Notes: a model not told the origin generated them from the sequence alone. A DNA stretch of 64,000 bases from Sphaerisporangium fuscum (GCF_018531465.1 NZ_JAHDTF010000029.1:81852-145851); one strand, 5' to 3'; numbered from the stretch's first letter, positions 23,132 through 31,017 are shown. Numbers and translations: made by a program.

Positions 23132-24070
23132 TCACCAGGGCATGGTGGGGTACCACCCGTAGCCGAACATCGCCGGGAGCCGGACGTCCCAGTACAGCAC
23201 GGTGAACGCGCCGGCGACGATGAAGGCGGCGGCGGTCACGCGGATGAGGCGGCCGGGCTCGGCCCGCAGCCACCGGCCGAACCGGCCCCTGCCCACCAGC
23301 ACGAGCAGCGCGAACAGCACGCCCATCACCACGATGTTGCCGAGGGACTGCAGGATGAACACCGCCGCGCCGTACAGCGGGTTGTGCGTCTCGGCGGCGT
23401 AGGCGAACAGTTTGTGGAACAGCGGGTACGGCCGGCCGATGAGGAACCCGCCGACCAGCCCGCCGAGCACGACCAGGCGGACGCGCGGGTACCGCCGCTC
23501 CAGGCGGGCCAGCGGGTCGGGCAGCAGGCGCAGCGCGGCGAGCCCGAGCCACACGAACGTCAGCCCGATGATCCCGAACACGACGCTCGACTGGATGAGC
23601 CGCACCGGCAGTCCGTGGCCGACCGTCGCGGGCGACAGCTGCGGTAGCCGCTCCCCCACGACCGCGCCCACCGCGCCGTACACCCCGCTGACCACGATCA
23701 TGCCGGTCGCGAGCCTGCCGAGCGGGGCCGCCGTGGCGCGCAGCCGGTCCCGCCAGGAGTCCCCGTGCTCGACGAGCGGCACCACCGCGCCGAACGCCGC
23801 GACGTTGCAGGCGGTGAACGTGCCGGCCAGCCCGGACACGAACGCGAACACCGCGCCGGCGACGACTCCGCTGATGGCCGTGCCCTTGGCGTCGTGGCCG
23901 AGCAGGGTGTTGGCGACGTTGTCACCGATCACGCTGTCCACGAAGCGGAAGGACCACAGGGCGGCGACGGCCGCGCCGGCGAGCACGCTGAGGAGGACCA
24001 GCCGGGCCCGGTGCGGGGGTAAGGCGGGGTCCGCGGACAAGTGGCTGCCGGTGGAATCGGTAAGCGTCAT
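23132..24070 (-). CDS. Multi-pass membrane protein of unknown function
   Basis: A 312-residue integral membrane protein with about eight hydrophobic helices (LVLLSVLAGAAVAALWSF, ISGVVAGAVFAFVSGLAG, MIVVSGVYGAVGAVVG, SSVVFGIIGLTFVWLGLAAL, LVVLGGLVGGFLIG, NIVVMGVLFALLVLVG, AAAFIVAGAFTVLYW). The segment GLAGTFTACNVAAFGAVVPL, with the only Cys, is reminiscent of DsbD/CcdA membrane domains, but the paired-Cys pattern is missing, so no transport or redox role can be assigned. It was originally divergent from the lysR gene now split by the mobile element; that LysR may have regulated it. Confidence 0.7.
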   Translation of the reverse strand: MTLTDSTGSHLSADPALPPHRARLVLLSVLAGAAVAALWSFRFVDSVIGDNVANTLLGHDAKGTAISGVVAGAVFAFVSGLAGTFTACNVAAFGAVVPLVEHGDSWRDRLRATAAPLGRLATGMIVVSGVYGAVGAVVGERLPQLSPATVGHGLPVRLIQSSVVFGIIGLTFVWLGLAALRLLPDPLARLERRYPRVRLVVLGGLVGGFLIGRPYPLFHKLFAYAAETHNPLYGAAVFILQSLGNIVVMGVLFALLVLVGRGRFGRWLRAEPGRLIRVTAAAFIVAGAFTVLYWDVRLPAMFGYGWYPTMPW

Positions 24071-24261
24071 GGCACATCCTCACGTAACGCTGGACGTCGG
24101 GACATGTGCTGATCGGTGGCCACCTGAGTGTGACTCTGAAGGCGAGATCATCCTCCGTCAAGCCACGATCTTCCCGGCCCCGGCCATCGGTTCCCCTTCC
24201 CCGCGCCATCGGCCGCGGCCACCAGGATTACAAGATCATTTGACTGTTAGACTGGGCCGTC

Positions 24262-24296
24262 ATGGAGTTACGGCAGCTCGAATACTTCGTGGCGGT
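24262..24296 (+). pseudogene. 5' end of a lysR gene cut by the integrative element
   Basis: ATG at 24262 opens MELRQLEYFVAV, the standard LysR-type start, and the coding sequence is interrupted after base 24296. The remaining 284 codons resume at 32953. Joining 24262-24296 to 32953-33805 gives 888 bases, an exact 295-residue frame with the seam reading EYFVAVAEEASFTRAA. This shows the gene was intact before insertion. Confidence 0.9.
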
Positions 24297-24314
24297 CACC
24301 AAGGATCTCTTAGT
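24283..24314. other. attL junction
   Basis: Chromosomal half TTCGTGGCG meets the crossover dinucleotide GT at 24295-24296. The element half continues CACCAAGGATCTCTTAGT (24297-24314). Its 3' arm GGATCTCTTAGT is the inverted copy of the arm at attR, as expected for a large serine integrase attP half-site. Confidence 0.8.
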
Positions 24315-24328
24315 TCATACTTCGGCCT

Positions 24329-25846
24329 ATGGCTACCTCCTCACCTCGCAGGGTCGGGGGTCGGACGCTCATCGAGCGCGACCCCGACGGTCTCACGTGG
24401 ATCTTGCTGGCTCGCGAGTCGGCTAATCGCCCGGAACAGATCGAGCACCAGCTAAAAGACCTTCGTTCCTTTGTGCATGGAATCGGCGGGAAAGTCTATC
24501 GAGAAGTCACGGAACTAGAAGTTTCCTCCTACAAGAAAAAGCGCGTTCGACTTCCTGACGGCACCTGGGGATATAGGGTCGTACGCCCGGACTGGGAACA
24601 GACGCTAACGACGTTACGGCGCGGATTAGCTAATGCGCTAGCCGTTCCCGACATCGATCGAGCCACACGAGACCCACGCTTGCTCGAAGATCTCATAGAG
24701 GTGGTCGAGCATTACGGCGTATATGTCGCCAGCAGGTCAGGCAATATCGATCTGACCACAGACGCCGGTATCGACGCCGCCCGGAATCTGGTGAATCAGC
24801 GCAACCAAGAATCCCGGAATACCTCGCGCCGAGTGAACGACGGCCAGCGTCACGCAGCGCTAGAAGGAAAGAATCACGGGGGACCATACCGGCCTTTTGG
24901 TTGGCGGAAAGACCGAGTCAGGCTGAACAAGCGCGAAGCCTCACATATCAGGAGGGAATTGCCCCGCATCCTTGCAGGCGTCAAGCCGATCACCATCGCG
25001 AAGGAATGGAACCAGCGAGGGATCCCTACCGTCACTGGCGCACAATGGCGCGCAGCGACGGTCCGCAACATATTCACGAATCCGCGAATCTGTGGGTGGC
25101 GAACCTACCAAGGAGCAATCCTGCGCAATGAGTCCGGCAACCCCGTCAACGGCGTCTGGGAACCTATCCTGACCCCGGACGAATATAATGACGTTCTCGC
25201 CGCCTGGATAACGAGCGCCGATAAGCCGCCGTCGAGACTCGGGAGCATAGGACGCGGCTACCGCACCGTCTACCTTCTTTCACCATTCGTGCGCTGCGGA
25301 AAATGTTCCGCACGGATGGTAGGCATAAGACAGCGCGACCGTAACGGAAAGCTTGTCGAGAAATACCGCTGCCCCTCGAAAGGACAGGGCGGCTGCGGTG
25401 GAGTCTTCTGTGTGGCCTCACCCGTAAACGAGTACATCAAGGCACTGGTCATCGCAGAGCATAAGAAAGTACAACTTCGGAAGATGAAGAATACCCCGCC
25501 GTGGCCGAAGACGAAGGAGTTAGCGGACTTGCAAGCACGAATCGATGACATGACGAGAAAGTTCGAGAAGGGAAAAATCAGCGAAAAGCGCTACTGGCCA
25601 AGCCTGGAACGAATGGAGAAGGACGAGGCCGTACTACTGCGAGAAAAGCGTATATACGACGGGCAGCAACAGGCTCGAAAACTCGTATCGACCGATCTCG
25701 CCAAGAAGTGGGATGAGCCCGACTTTTCGATGGAACAGAAGCAGGCCGCAATAGCGCAAACCCTTAGCGCGGTCGTCATCATGTCAGTCGGCAAAGGAAA
25801 GAGAACGTTCAACCCCGATGAACGCATCAAGCCGATCTTCCGCTAG
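24329..25846 (+). CDS. Large serine recombinase (integrase)
   Basis: A 505-residue site-specific recombinase that integrates the element. The N-terminal resolvase domain has the nucleophile Ser31 in WILLARESANRPEQIEHQL. A Recombinase domain follows at about 170-290 (HGGPYRPFGWRKDRVRL, WNQRGIPTVTGAQW, NIFTNPRICGWRTY), then a zinc ribbon (CGKCSARM ... YRCPSKGQGGCGG) and a coiled-coil region (ELADLQARIDDMTRKFEKG). It starts 33 bases from the attL core, the usual place for an integrase gene. Base composition is clearly lower in G+C than the flanking chromosome. It ends at a strong hairpin shared with convergent genes. Confidence 0.93.
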   Translation: MATSSPRRVGGRTLIERDPDGLTWILLARESANRPEQIEHQLKDLRSFVHGIGGKVYREVTELEVSSYKKKRVRLPDGTWGYRVVRPDWEQTLTTLRRGLANALAVPDIDRATRDPRLLEDLIEVVEHYGVYVASRSGNIDLTTDAGIDAARNLVNQRNQESRNTSRRVNDGQRHAALEGKNHGGPYRPFGWRKDRVRLNKREASHIRRELPRILAGVKPITIAKEWNQRGIPTVTGAQWRAATVRNIFTNPRICGWRTYQGAILRNESGNPVNGVWEPILTPDEYNDVLAAWITSADKPPSRLGSIGRGYRTVYLLSPFVRCGKCSARMVGIRQRDRNGKLVEKYRCPSKGQGGCGGVFCVASPVNEYIKALVIAEHKKVQLRKMKNTPPWPKTKELADLQARIDDMTRKFEKGKISEKRYWPSLERMEKDEAVLLREKRIYDGQQQARKLVSTDLAKKWDEPDFSMEQKQAAIAQTLSAVVIMSVGKGKRTFNPDERIKPIFR

Positions 25847-25873
25847 GGCGAGCGATCAGCCCACATGAATGCA

Positions 25874-25920
25874 AGCAAAGCATTGACCCGACCTCCAAAA
25901 CGGGAGATCGGGTCTTTGCT
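25874..25920. terminator. Bidirectional terminator after the integrase gene
   Basis: GACCCGA (25885-25891) pairs with TCGGGTC (25908-25914), extended outward by AGCAAAG and CTTTGCT. It separates the plus-strand recombinase from the minus-strand small gene that ends at 25920. Confidence 0.75.
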
Positions 25921-26036
25921 TACTCCTCGATGTCCAAACCGTAGATCCGGGCTACTTCCCTAGCCCATTGCGCCGATCGTTCGGGGGCGTTCTCCAGTTG
26001 CTTTCGCGCCCACTCCTCCGGGGTGGGGACTCTCAC
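25920..26036 (-). CDS. Small mobile-element protein (38 aa)
   Basis: Found by reading. GTG at 26036 opens MRVPTPEEWARKQLENAPER followed by SAQWAREVARIYGLDIEE and a TAA. The composition, one or two amphipathic helices with paired Trp, looks like small proteins carried by actinomycete integrative elements and plasmids; the function is unknown. The start is uncertain: GGGAG lies very close, and two tiny frames (MPDE and MKPSGASGNTGRR) overlap immediately upstream behind a better GGAGG site, which suggests coupled translation. By position just downstream of ftsK it could belong to the transfer operon. Confidence 0.5.
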   Translation of the reverse strand: MRVPTPEEWARKQLENAPERSAQWAREVARIYGLDIEE

Positions 26037-26121
26037 CTTCTCCCTGTGTTCCCGCTTGCTCCGCTTGGCTTCATTCGTCGGGCATCACCTCCCCTCCGCC
26101 TGCATGGTCGCCGTAGGTAAC

Positions 26122-26206
26122 CGTCTCAATGTCTCGTCTCATCTGTGCATGCGCGCTTAGGTGCAGACACGCGCGTGAGAGGGTGAGAAATTGAGACGTT
26201 GAGACG
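26122..26206. repeat. Inverted and direct repeats in a non-coding gap
   Basis: CGTCTCAAT (26122-26130) is the exact inverse of ATTGAGACG (26190-26198). CGTCTCA (26135-26141) is the inverse of the following TGAGACG, which sits in the direct repeat TTGAGACG (26199-26206). Between them are GCATGCGCGC and GCGCGTG. The gap lies just downstream of the translocase gene and could be a cis-acting transfer or replication site, or a terminator with a large loop. Confidence 0.45.
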
Positions 26207-26207
26207 A

Positions 26208-28043
26208 TCACTCAGAGTCAGAATCAGCACATGCGCGCCAGCGTCCTCGGCTGACTTGTCGGATCCGGCTCTGCTGTTCAAGTTGGTTCAACCGCCGGTA
26301 GATGGTGGGGCGACTCATCCCCGTAGCCTCGATCAGATCGGCCAGAGTCGTCCCGTCTTCGGGTGCGTCTCGCAGCGCTGCCCAGAGAGCCTCTTCGGCG
26401 CTCTCTCGCGCGGTCCGGCGGGCATGCCTGCCTTGAGGCTCTTCTCTGTCCTCCGACTGCGCTGACGGCTCGTGAGAGGCTTCCGGAGCGGCATCTAAGG
26501 CAGCGATCGACACGGCGTCCAGGGATGGCCGATGTGATGCGTGGAGGCTTGCCGCTTCCCGCACTGACTCATCGTCCATGAGGAAGGTACGGGCGCGACG
26601 GGGGATGTCGTGCTCAGGTGCGCTGATGAGGAACTTGCCGGGAGCGTTGAGGCTGTGGCTGTGCCAGCCCGATTTGAGCATGCCCTGACCAAGGATGAGA
26701 TCGACGTCGCGCCGTTCGCGTACGCGGAAGGAGATCCGTACGTCCATCTGGGAGCGCACCGCGCCGTGTCCCATGGCTTTCTGGGAGGGGCGTTGTGTCG
26801 CGGCCACGAGGGTGACGGCGACGGCGCGTCCGCGTCGGGCGATGGAGTCGGCGTGCCGTACGGCTTCTGGTGCCTCGTCGACGAGTTCGGCGTACTCGTC
26901 GATCAGGATGACCAGCGCAGGGGCGTCCGGGCGCGGATGCCAGACCCTCAATCCCTGCTGAGCCAGCACATCCGCCCGACCATCGAGAACGGCCACCGCG
27001 TCGCGCAACAGTGCTTGGGCTTCTTGAGGGGTGGTCGCGACACGGTCGAGGCAGGATGCCCACGGGAGGAGTTCCATCCCGCGTTTGAGGTCGATTCCCC
27101 AGATGACCACGTCCGGGCAAGCGGACAGGTCGGCAAGGATGACGTTGACTCCGCCGCTCTTGCCTGCACCGGCCACGCCTCCAACTAGCGCGTGACGTCG
27201 TAGCAGGGAGACCCGCACGGGGCTTCCGTCCTCGAAGAGACCCAGCTTGACGGGTTGGGCGATGGAGGTGACCGACGGGCCGGGCCAGACGATCGCGTCC
27301 GCGTGCGGGTCAGTCTCGATGACTCGCAGTTCCATGCGGTTGGCTCGCTCCGGAACCGGCTGCACGCGCACCGCGCCACGTCGTGTCCCTAGGGCAGACT
27401 CTAGAGCGGGCAGTTTAGAGACGGCGTCCTCTACCGTCTGGCCGCGCGCCAGGGCGACCCTGGCGCGGTATCCCCACAGATCTACGATCGCCGATTGGAT
27501 GCGTGAACCGGTCAGCCCGACGGCTTGCGAGATCTCCGGCCAGGCGGCCAAGGTCCGCTCTACGCGGACCCTGGCACGCCGCCGGCGGTGTGCCCACCAT
27601 GGAGTGCCGGCGAGGAATCCCCCGATGGCGAGCACGTGAGGAAGCGGCACGGTGAACGGGCCTACGGCTGTGGCTGCTGCCGTCCAACCGCCGATGAGGA
27701 GGACCACCGCTGCGGCGTAGCCCCGTTCCACGGGCCGGGTGAGGTTGACCCATCGGCCGAAGAAGGCCAGTGCCCACGCGGCCAGAGCGGTGAGGATGAG
27801 TACGGTCGGCCACCAGGTGGCGTATGCCGAATGGAGGACTGCGCCGCCTGTGAGGGTGAGGAGCGCCATGGTGAACGGGGCGAGTTCGGAGCGGTAGCGC
27901 CACATCGCCCGAGCGATCGCCACAAAGGCGATGGGCGCGAACTCCATGTCATCAGTCAGGATCATCATCGGCTCGATGCCGTCCCGGCGGATGCGGCGAG
28001 CGTTACGGCGCAAGCGGTGGCGGGAGTGGCGGTGCCTCACCAT
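26208..28043 (-). CDS. FtsK/SpoIIIE-type DNA translocase (TraB-like transfer protein)
   Basis: A 611-residue membrane-anchored hexameric DNA pump, expected to move the element's double-stranded DNA between mycelial cells. Hydrophobic segments lie at about 57-70, 78-95 and 110-150; the ATPase has Walker A GGVAGAGKSGGVN (288-300) and Walker B LVILIDEYAEL, with the FtsK block GIDLKRGMELLPW. The last 70 residues (LADLIEATGMSRPTIYRRLN) form a winged helix that could recognise a DNA site on the element, like FtsK gamma or the TraB C-terminus. ATG at 28043 overlaps the upstream stop by 7 bases. Confidence 0.88.
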   Translation of the reverse strand: MVRHRHSRHRLRRNARRIRRDGIEPMMILTDDMEFAPIAFVAIARAMWRYRSELAPFTMALLTLTGGAVLHSAYATWWPTVLILTALAAWALAFFGRWVNLTRPVERGYAAAVVLLIGGWTAAATAVGPFTVPLPHVLAIGGFLAGTPWWAHRRRRARVRVERTLAAWPEISQAVGLTGSRIQSAIVDLWGYRARVALARGQTVEDAVSKLPALESALGTRRGAVRVQPVPERANRMELRVIETDPHADAIVWPGPSVTSIAQPVKLGLFEDGSPVRVSLLRRHALVGGVAGAGKSGGVNVILADLSACPDVVIWGIDLKRGMELLPWASCLDRVATTPQEAQALLRDAVAVLDGRADVLAQQGLRVWHPRPDAPALVILIDEYAELVDEAPEAVRHADSIARRGRAVAVTLVAATQRPSQKAMGHGAVRSQMDVRISFRVRERRDVDLILGQGMLKSGWHSHSLNAPGKFLISAPEHDIPRRARTFLMDDESVREAASLHASHRPSLDAVSIAALDAAPEASHEPSAQSEDREEPQGRHARRTARESAEEALWAALRDAPEDGTTLADLIEATGMSRPTIYRRLNQLEQQSRIRQVSRGRWRACADSDSE

Positions 28044-28384
28044 GCCTCGTCACCCGGCTTCGGGTTGTCGGCGCGCTGGGCGGTGAGTTCGTCGCGCAGG
28101 TAGTACAGCGGATCGGATTCGCCATCGTGGTGAGCGGCCAGGGTCGCGCGGGCTGCGGCCATCAGGTCGGCGTATCTGCGGCGGTTGCGGGCGAGTTCCG
28201 CATGAAGGCGGCTGATCTGGGCGACGAGGGTGAGCGTGTCGTCAAGGGCGGTGGAAACGTGCTGCCAGATGTCGGCCAGAGTTGGGGTGCTCGAAGAGAA
28301 GGCGTTAACGAGCTGGCGTGCGGTGCGGTTGCGGGCGGTGACCTCCTGAAGAGCCGGGTCGGGATATGGGTTGGTGTAAGGCAC
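28037..28384 (-). CDS. Hypothetical element protein (115 aa)
   Basis: A 115-residue, mostly helical protein with a long predicted coiled or amphipathic region (TLADIWQHVSTALDDTLTLV, ISRLHAELARNRRRYADLM) and an acidic, Pro-rich tail. No signal or membrane segment. GTG at 28384 has AAGGAG about 11 bases upstream. It is translationally coupled to the translocase gene, which suggests an accessory role in transfer. Proteins of this length and position are common in actinomycete integrative elements, but no named family was recognised. Confidence 0.65.
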   Translation of the reverse strand: MPYTNPYPDPALQEVTARNRTARQLVNAFSSSTPTLADIWQHVSTALDDTLTLVAQISRLHAELARNRRRYADLMAAARATLAAHHDGESDPLYYLRDELTAQRADNPKPGDEAW

Positions 28385-28416
28385 TAGGCATCACTCCTTA
28401 GGTCGGAGACAGGGGG

Positions 28417-28605
28417 TCAGGAGCCGGTAAGCCAGCTCAGTGCGGCGCTCACGGCGCGACGGATGTCGGGGGCAACGGTGGTGGCGGCCAGGAAGAAGCC
28501 GAACAACAGGCACAGGATCGCGTGCCAGAGCCGCAGGCCCAGATAGCGCCAGGCGATGAACACGACCGCTCCGAGGAGCACTACCAGGGGGATCGACACG
28601 GTCAA
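28417..28605 (-). CDS. Small membrane protein of the transfer region (62 aa)
   Basis: Two hydrophobic helices (VSIPLVVLLGAVVFIAW and LWHAILCLLFGFFLAATTV) followed by a short amphipathic end. TTG at 28605 has AGGAGG about 9 bases before it; GTG at 28599 is the alternative. Its size, topology and place between the zinc-ribbon protein and the translocase operon resemble the Spd-type spread proteins of actinomycete plasmids, which help plasmid movement within the mycelium. That role is inferred. Confidence 0.6.
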   Translation of the reverse strand: MTVSIPLVVLLGAVVFIAWRYLGLRLWHAILCLLFGFFLAATTVAPDIRRAVSAALSWLTGS

Positions 28606-28653
28606 GGGGTCTCACCTCCTCTCGTCTTGTCTCGGATCTCGTGAATCGAGGCT

Positions 28654-28785
28654 TCATATGCCGTCGTGGTATGCCTTGCGGCGGTGCCAACGAGCGCGGG
28701 CGCGGCACTTGCGGCATCGGGCGGTGCCGGGGTCAGTAAGTGCGCCGCAGGGGCAGCGGTGGCCGAACTGGCGAGGGATGCGCAT
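28654..28785 (-). CDS. Small zinc-ribbon protein (43 aa)
   Basis: Found by reading: ATG at 28785, with GAGGAG 9 bases upstream, encodes MRIPRQFGHRCPCGALTDPG then TARCRKCRARARWHRRKAYHDGI. Two Cys pairs (CPC and CRKC) about 12 residues apart and a very basic C-terminus indicate a zinc-binding, nucleic-acid-contacting mini-protein. Such short Cys-rich proteins are found beside traB and spd genes on actinomycete elements. The overlapping longer frame on the same strand (28602-28820) lacks these features and is rejected. Confidence 0.6.
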   Translation of the reverse strand: MRIPRQFGHRCPCGALTDPGTARCRKCRARARWHRRKAYHDGI

Positions 28786-28797
28786 GGGTTCAACTCC

Positions 28798-29007
28798 TCA
28801 GTTGCGGAAGCCGGAGACACTGTCGTCGTGGTTGCGGACGTGTACGCCGACGAGACGGCGAGTCGTGCTGTCCATGGAGGTGCGGGGAGGACCGGACAGG
28901 CTCATGCGGCGGTCCTGCCTGCGGATGCTGACGGTCAAGGCGATGAACATGACCAGCACCACAGCGGCCAGTAACAGGGCGAGAACCACGATGACCAGGT
29001 AAGTCAT
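28798..29007 (-). CDS. Small single-span membrane protein (69 aa)
   Basis: One strong N-terminal membrane helix (MTYLVIVVLALLLAAVVLVM) followed by a basic cytoplasmic tail (SIRRQDRRMSLSGPP ... RRLVGVHVRNHDDS). ATG at 29007 is preferred because AAGGAAG lies at 9 bases; a GTG at 29016 is also in frame. It is the first gene after the operator array at 29083-29125, so it probably opens the transfer operon. A spread-protein-like role is inferred from topology and position. Confidence 0.6.
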   Translation of the reverse strand: MTYLVIVVLALLLAAVVLVMFIALTVSIRRQDRRMSLSGPPRTSMDSTTRRLVGVHVRNHDDSVSGFRN

Positions 29008-29082
29008 GGAGATCACTTCCTTGCGCCGTCGGAACCTTGCGAAGCGAAGGTAGGTTCGGCGGAAGGGGCGGCCCCATCACCA

Positions 29083-29125
29083 GGTGAGATCTTGCGATGA
29101 GATCGGCTAGATCATGCGGTGAGAT
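29083..29125. promoter_or_regulatory. Double 8-5-8 operator array of the element
   Basis: Four half-sites occur in two pairs, each with a 5-bp spacer: GGTGAGAT (29083), GATGAGAT (29096), then GGCTAGAT (29105) and GGTGAGAT (29118). The spacers are CTTGC and CATGC. The same pair recurs in inverse orientation at 30931-30951 before the XRE gene. The array lies just upstream of the small membrane protein gene on the minus strand. Confidence 0.7.
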
Positions 29126-29162
29126 AAATCCCTGGTAGACGCCTTGTTCTCACACGAGAAAA

Positions 29163-29181
29163 CCCCCGGAAGAGCCGGGGG
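29163..29181 (-). terminator. Intrinsic terminator after the 84-aa gene
   Basis: CCCCCGG (29163-29169) and CCGGGGG (29175-29181) form a short G+C-rich hairpin. Read on the minus strand it is followed by TTTTCTC. It closes the operon 30833-29262 and insulates the operator array that follows. Confidence 0.8.
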
Positions 29182-29261
29182 AAGGAGCGGTAACGCTCTG
29201 GCTCTGCCGGGGGCAGTCTGGGGGCGGTGATGCGCCATCACGACGCCATGGTGATCTCGGG

Positions 29262-29516
29262 CTACGAGGGGGGCGGGGACTCCTTGTTGAAGAGTTCCAA
29301 GAACTCGATGACCTTCTCGCGTGCCCGCTTGTAGGCGGCTTGCTCGGTGGGAAGCCGTTCGATCTCTTGCGCCCCCTTGGGGCCGGGCAACTTGCAGTGG
29401 AGTTCGTACGGGCGAGTGTGCACGTCCAACGTGAAGGCGCGGATTCCGCCTACCATGCCGTGCTGGAAGGCGGGGATCTTCGGTGACTGTACCCAGGTGA
29501 TTCGCAACTCAGCCAT
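29262..29516 (-). CDS. Hypothetical element protein (84 aa)
   Basis: An 84-residue soluble protein beginning MAELRITWVQSPKIPAFQHG, with alternating beta-type residues and a C-terminal helix (EQAAYKRAREKVIEFLELFN). The ATG overlaps the stop of the upstream 133-residue gene by 8 bases, so it is co-translated. It is the last gene before the terminator at 29163. No motif or family was recognised; the conserved style of this three-gene unit (methyltransferase, 133 aa, 84 aa) suggests a regulatory or maintenance function of the element. Confidence 0.65.
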   Translation of the reverse strand: MAELRITWVQSPKIPAFQHGMVGGIRAFTLDVHTRPYELHCKLPGPKGAQEIERLPTEQAAYKRAREKVIEFLELFNKESPPPS

Positions 29517-29910
29517 TGATTGATCTTTTCTCGGCGTCGTCGGCTTGTTGGTCAGGAACAGGCACGTCAGGGTCTCCCTGGTGCGCTGCGGACGTGGATG
29601 GGGCGTGCTCCCTCGCCATGAGTCGGTAGCGGGCGGCTATGCGTTGCGCTGCCGTACCGGGGACTCCGGCCGGGCACGAGGCATAGATCCTCTGACCTGT
29701 CCTCTCCGACCGACGCCCTGTCCACCAGCGGTAATACACGCCGTTGAGACTGGGCTCGCACCAGATCACCAGGCCATACCGCATCGACAGTGCTGCGACA
29801 CGGTCGCCCGGATGAGTTTCGGCGGTGATCCCGTGCTTCTCCAACTCCTGGCACAGCCGGAGCGCAGCCCGGCTGACGGCAGATCGCCTGATGTCGGTAG
29901 CTCCGCTCAC
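29509..29910 (-). CDS. Hypothetical element protein (133 aa)
   Basis: A 133-residue protein. Residues 10-35 are helical (VSRAALRLCQELEKHGIT), followed by a beta-rich core with paired aromatics (LVIWCEPSLNGVYYRWWTGR) and a polar, Pro/Asp-rich tail. The GTG at 29910 overlaps the stop of the methyltransferase gene (GTGA) and its own stop overlaps the 84-residue gene. No catalytic motif was seen. It resembles unassigned proteins encoded near XRE regulators in actinomycetes, but this is a judgement from style and context only. Confidence 0.6.
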   Translation of the reverse strand: MSGATDIRRSAVSRAALRLCQELEKHGITAETHPGDRVAALSMRYGLVIWCEPSLNGVYYRWWTGRRSERTGQRIYASCPAGVPGTAAQRIAARYRLMAREHAPSTSAAHQGDPDVPVPDQQADDAEKRSING

Positions 29911-30833
29911 GGCTTACGTCCCACCCCGCCGAGTACCCATACGGGCACGTCAGGCCAGTCACTGGGGTAGATCGAGTCATGGTCGTCCGGACGCCACTCA
30001 TTGAGCCGTACCAACCCAGGCTCTACGAGCGTGGTCCCGTTGAAGAACGGCAAAACGCCATGATGATCACGGAACGCGACGTCAGCGGCGGTGTATGCAC
30101 CAGCGGCCTCGATCATGGCTGGGGCCGGTTCGACATGGGAGATCGCGAGGTACGAGCCAGGTGCCAGGGAGTCGGTCAGGGTGCTGACGATCCGGTACGG
30201 GTCATGCTCGCCACCATCAGGGAAGAAGTGCAAGATCGCGAACAACAGGACCGCGATCGGCTGGGAGAAGTCCAGAAACCGGCTTGCCTCGCCGAGGATC
30301 CTGCCGGAGTCCCGTAGGTCGCCATCGATCACGTGTGTGGTGGGCGTGGTTGCCAGAAGAGCGCGGGCGTGGACCAACACCAAGGGGTCGTTGTCCACGT
30401 AGACCACGCGAGCGTCCGCGTTGGCTTCCTGCGCGATCTCGTGAACGTTCTGCCGTGTCGGCAGACCGGACCCGATGTCCAGAAACTGGCGAACGCCCGC
30501 TTCCTTGGCCAGGTAGCGGACTACGCGTCCCAGGAACGTCCTATTGGCAACCGCAAGCCGAGGAACGTAGGGAGCGATTGCGATGATCTTCGCAGCCTGC
30601 TCGCGATCGGCGCGACAGTGATCCTTGCCGCCCAGGAAGTAGTCATAGATACGGGCGATGTTGGGCCGAGAGGGGTCGAAGTGCGGAGCCCTGACCATGT
30701 CCGGTTTCGCCTGTTCGACGGAATGTCCGTCACCTCGACGCTTCAAGCCCATCTCTAGAGCGGCCCTTACCTGACGCAATCTCTCGATTACCTCTCGTGT
30801 TGATGCATTCACGAGGAAATCACGGCTTTGCAC
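29907..30833 (-). CDS. SAM-dependent methyltransferase (DUF574 type)
   Basis: Up to 308 residues with the family block FDPSRPNIARIYDYFLGGKD, the SAM motif QFLDIGSGLPTRQNVHEIA, VVYVDNDPLVLVHARALL and IAVLLFAILHFFPD. These methyltransferases are abundant in actinomycetes, often beside XRE regulators; their substrate is unknown. The first 40 or so residues are atypical, so the GTG at 30833, which touches GGGAGG directly, may not be the real start. It heads the operon with the 133- and 84-residue genes and is divergent from the XRE-TPR regulator, with the shared operator between them. Confidence 0.85.
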   Translation of the reverse strand: MQSRDFLVNASTREVIERLRQVRAALEMGLKRRGDGHSVEQAKPDMVRAPHFDPSRPNIARIYDYFLGGKDHCRADREQAAKIIAIAPYVPRLAVANRTFLGRVVRYLAKEAGVRQFLDIGSGLPTRQNVHEIAQEANADARVVYVDNDPLVLVHARALLATTPTTHVIDGDLRDSGRILGEASRFLDFSQPIAVLLFAILHFFPDGGEHDPYRIVSTLTDSLAPGSYLAISHVEPAPAMIEAAGAYTAADVAFRDHHGVLPFFNGTTLVEPGLVRLNEWRPDDHDSIYPSDWPDVPVWVLGGVGRKP

Positions 30834-30930
30834 CTCCCTGTGATCCGTGAGCCGCGTTTCTCACCCAGGTACCGGCTCTGACCTGCGTCTTGCCTTGATG
30901 CGAGGTTTCCAAGCAAAGCCGTTCCGGCTA

Positions 30931-30951
30931 ATCTCACCGTGATATCTCACG
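30931..30951. promoter_or_regulatory. 8-5-8 operator before the XRE-TPR gene
   Basis: ATCTCACC (30931-30938) and ATCTCACG (30944-30951) are separated by 5 bases and are the inverse of the GGTGAGAT half-sites found at 29083-29125. The site lies between the divergent methyltransferase and regulator genes, suggesting that one element-encoded regulator controls both regions. Confidence 0.7.
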
Positions 30952-31017
30952 ATGTGATGGACTTAGAGGGCCCGAACTTCCTGGCAGACGGGCACACAGA
31001 GGAGCGGTACGCGCGCC

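Noticed and set aside
28602..28820. 72-residue minus-strand frame overlapping the zinc-ribbon gene
   Set aside because: Ala/Thr-rich without motif; the alternative frame at 28654-28785 has a good ribosome-binding site and paired Cys.
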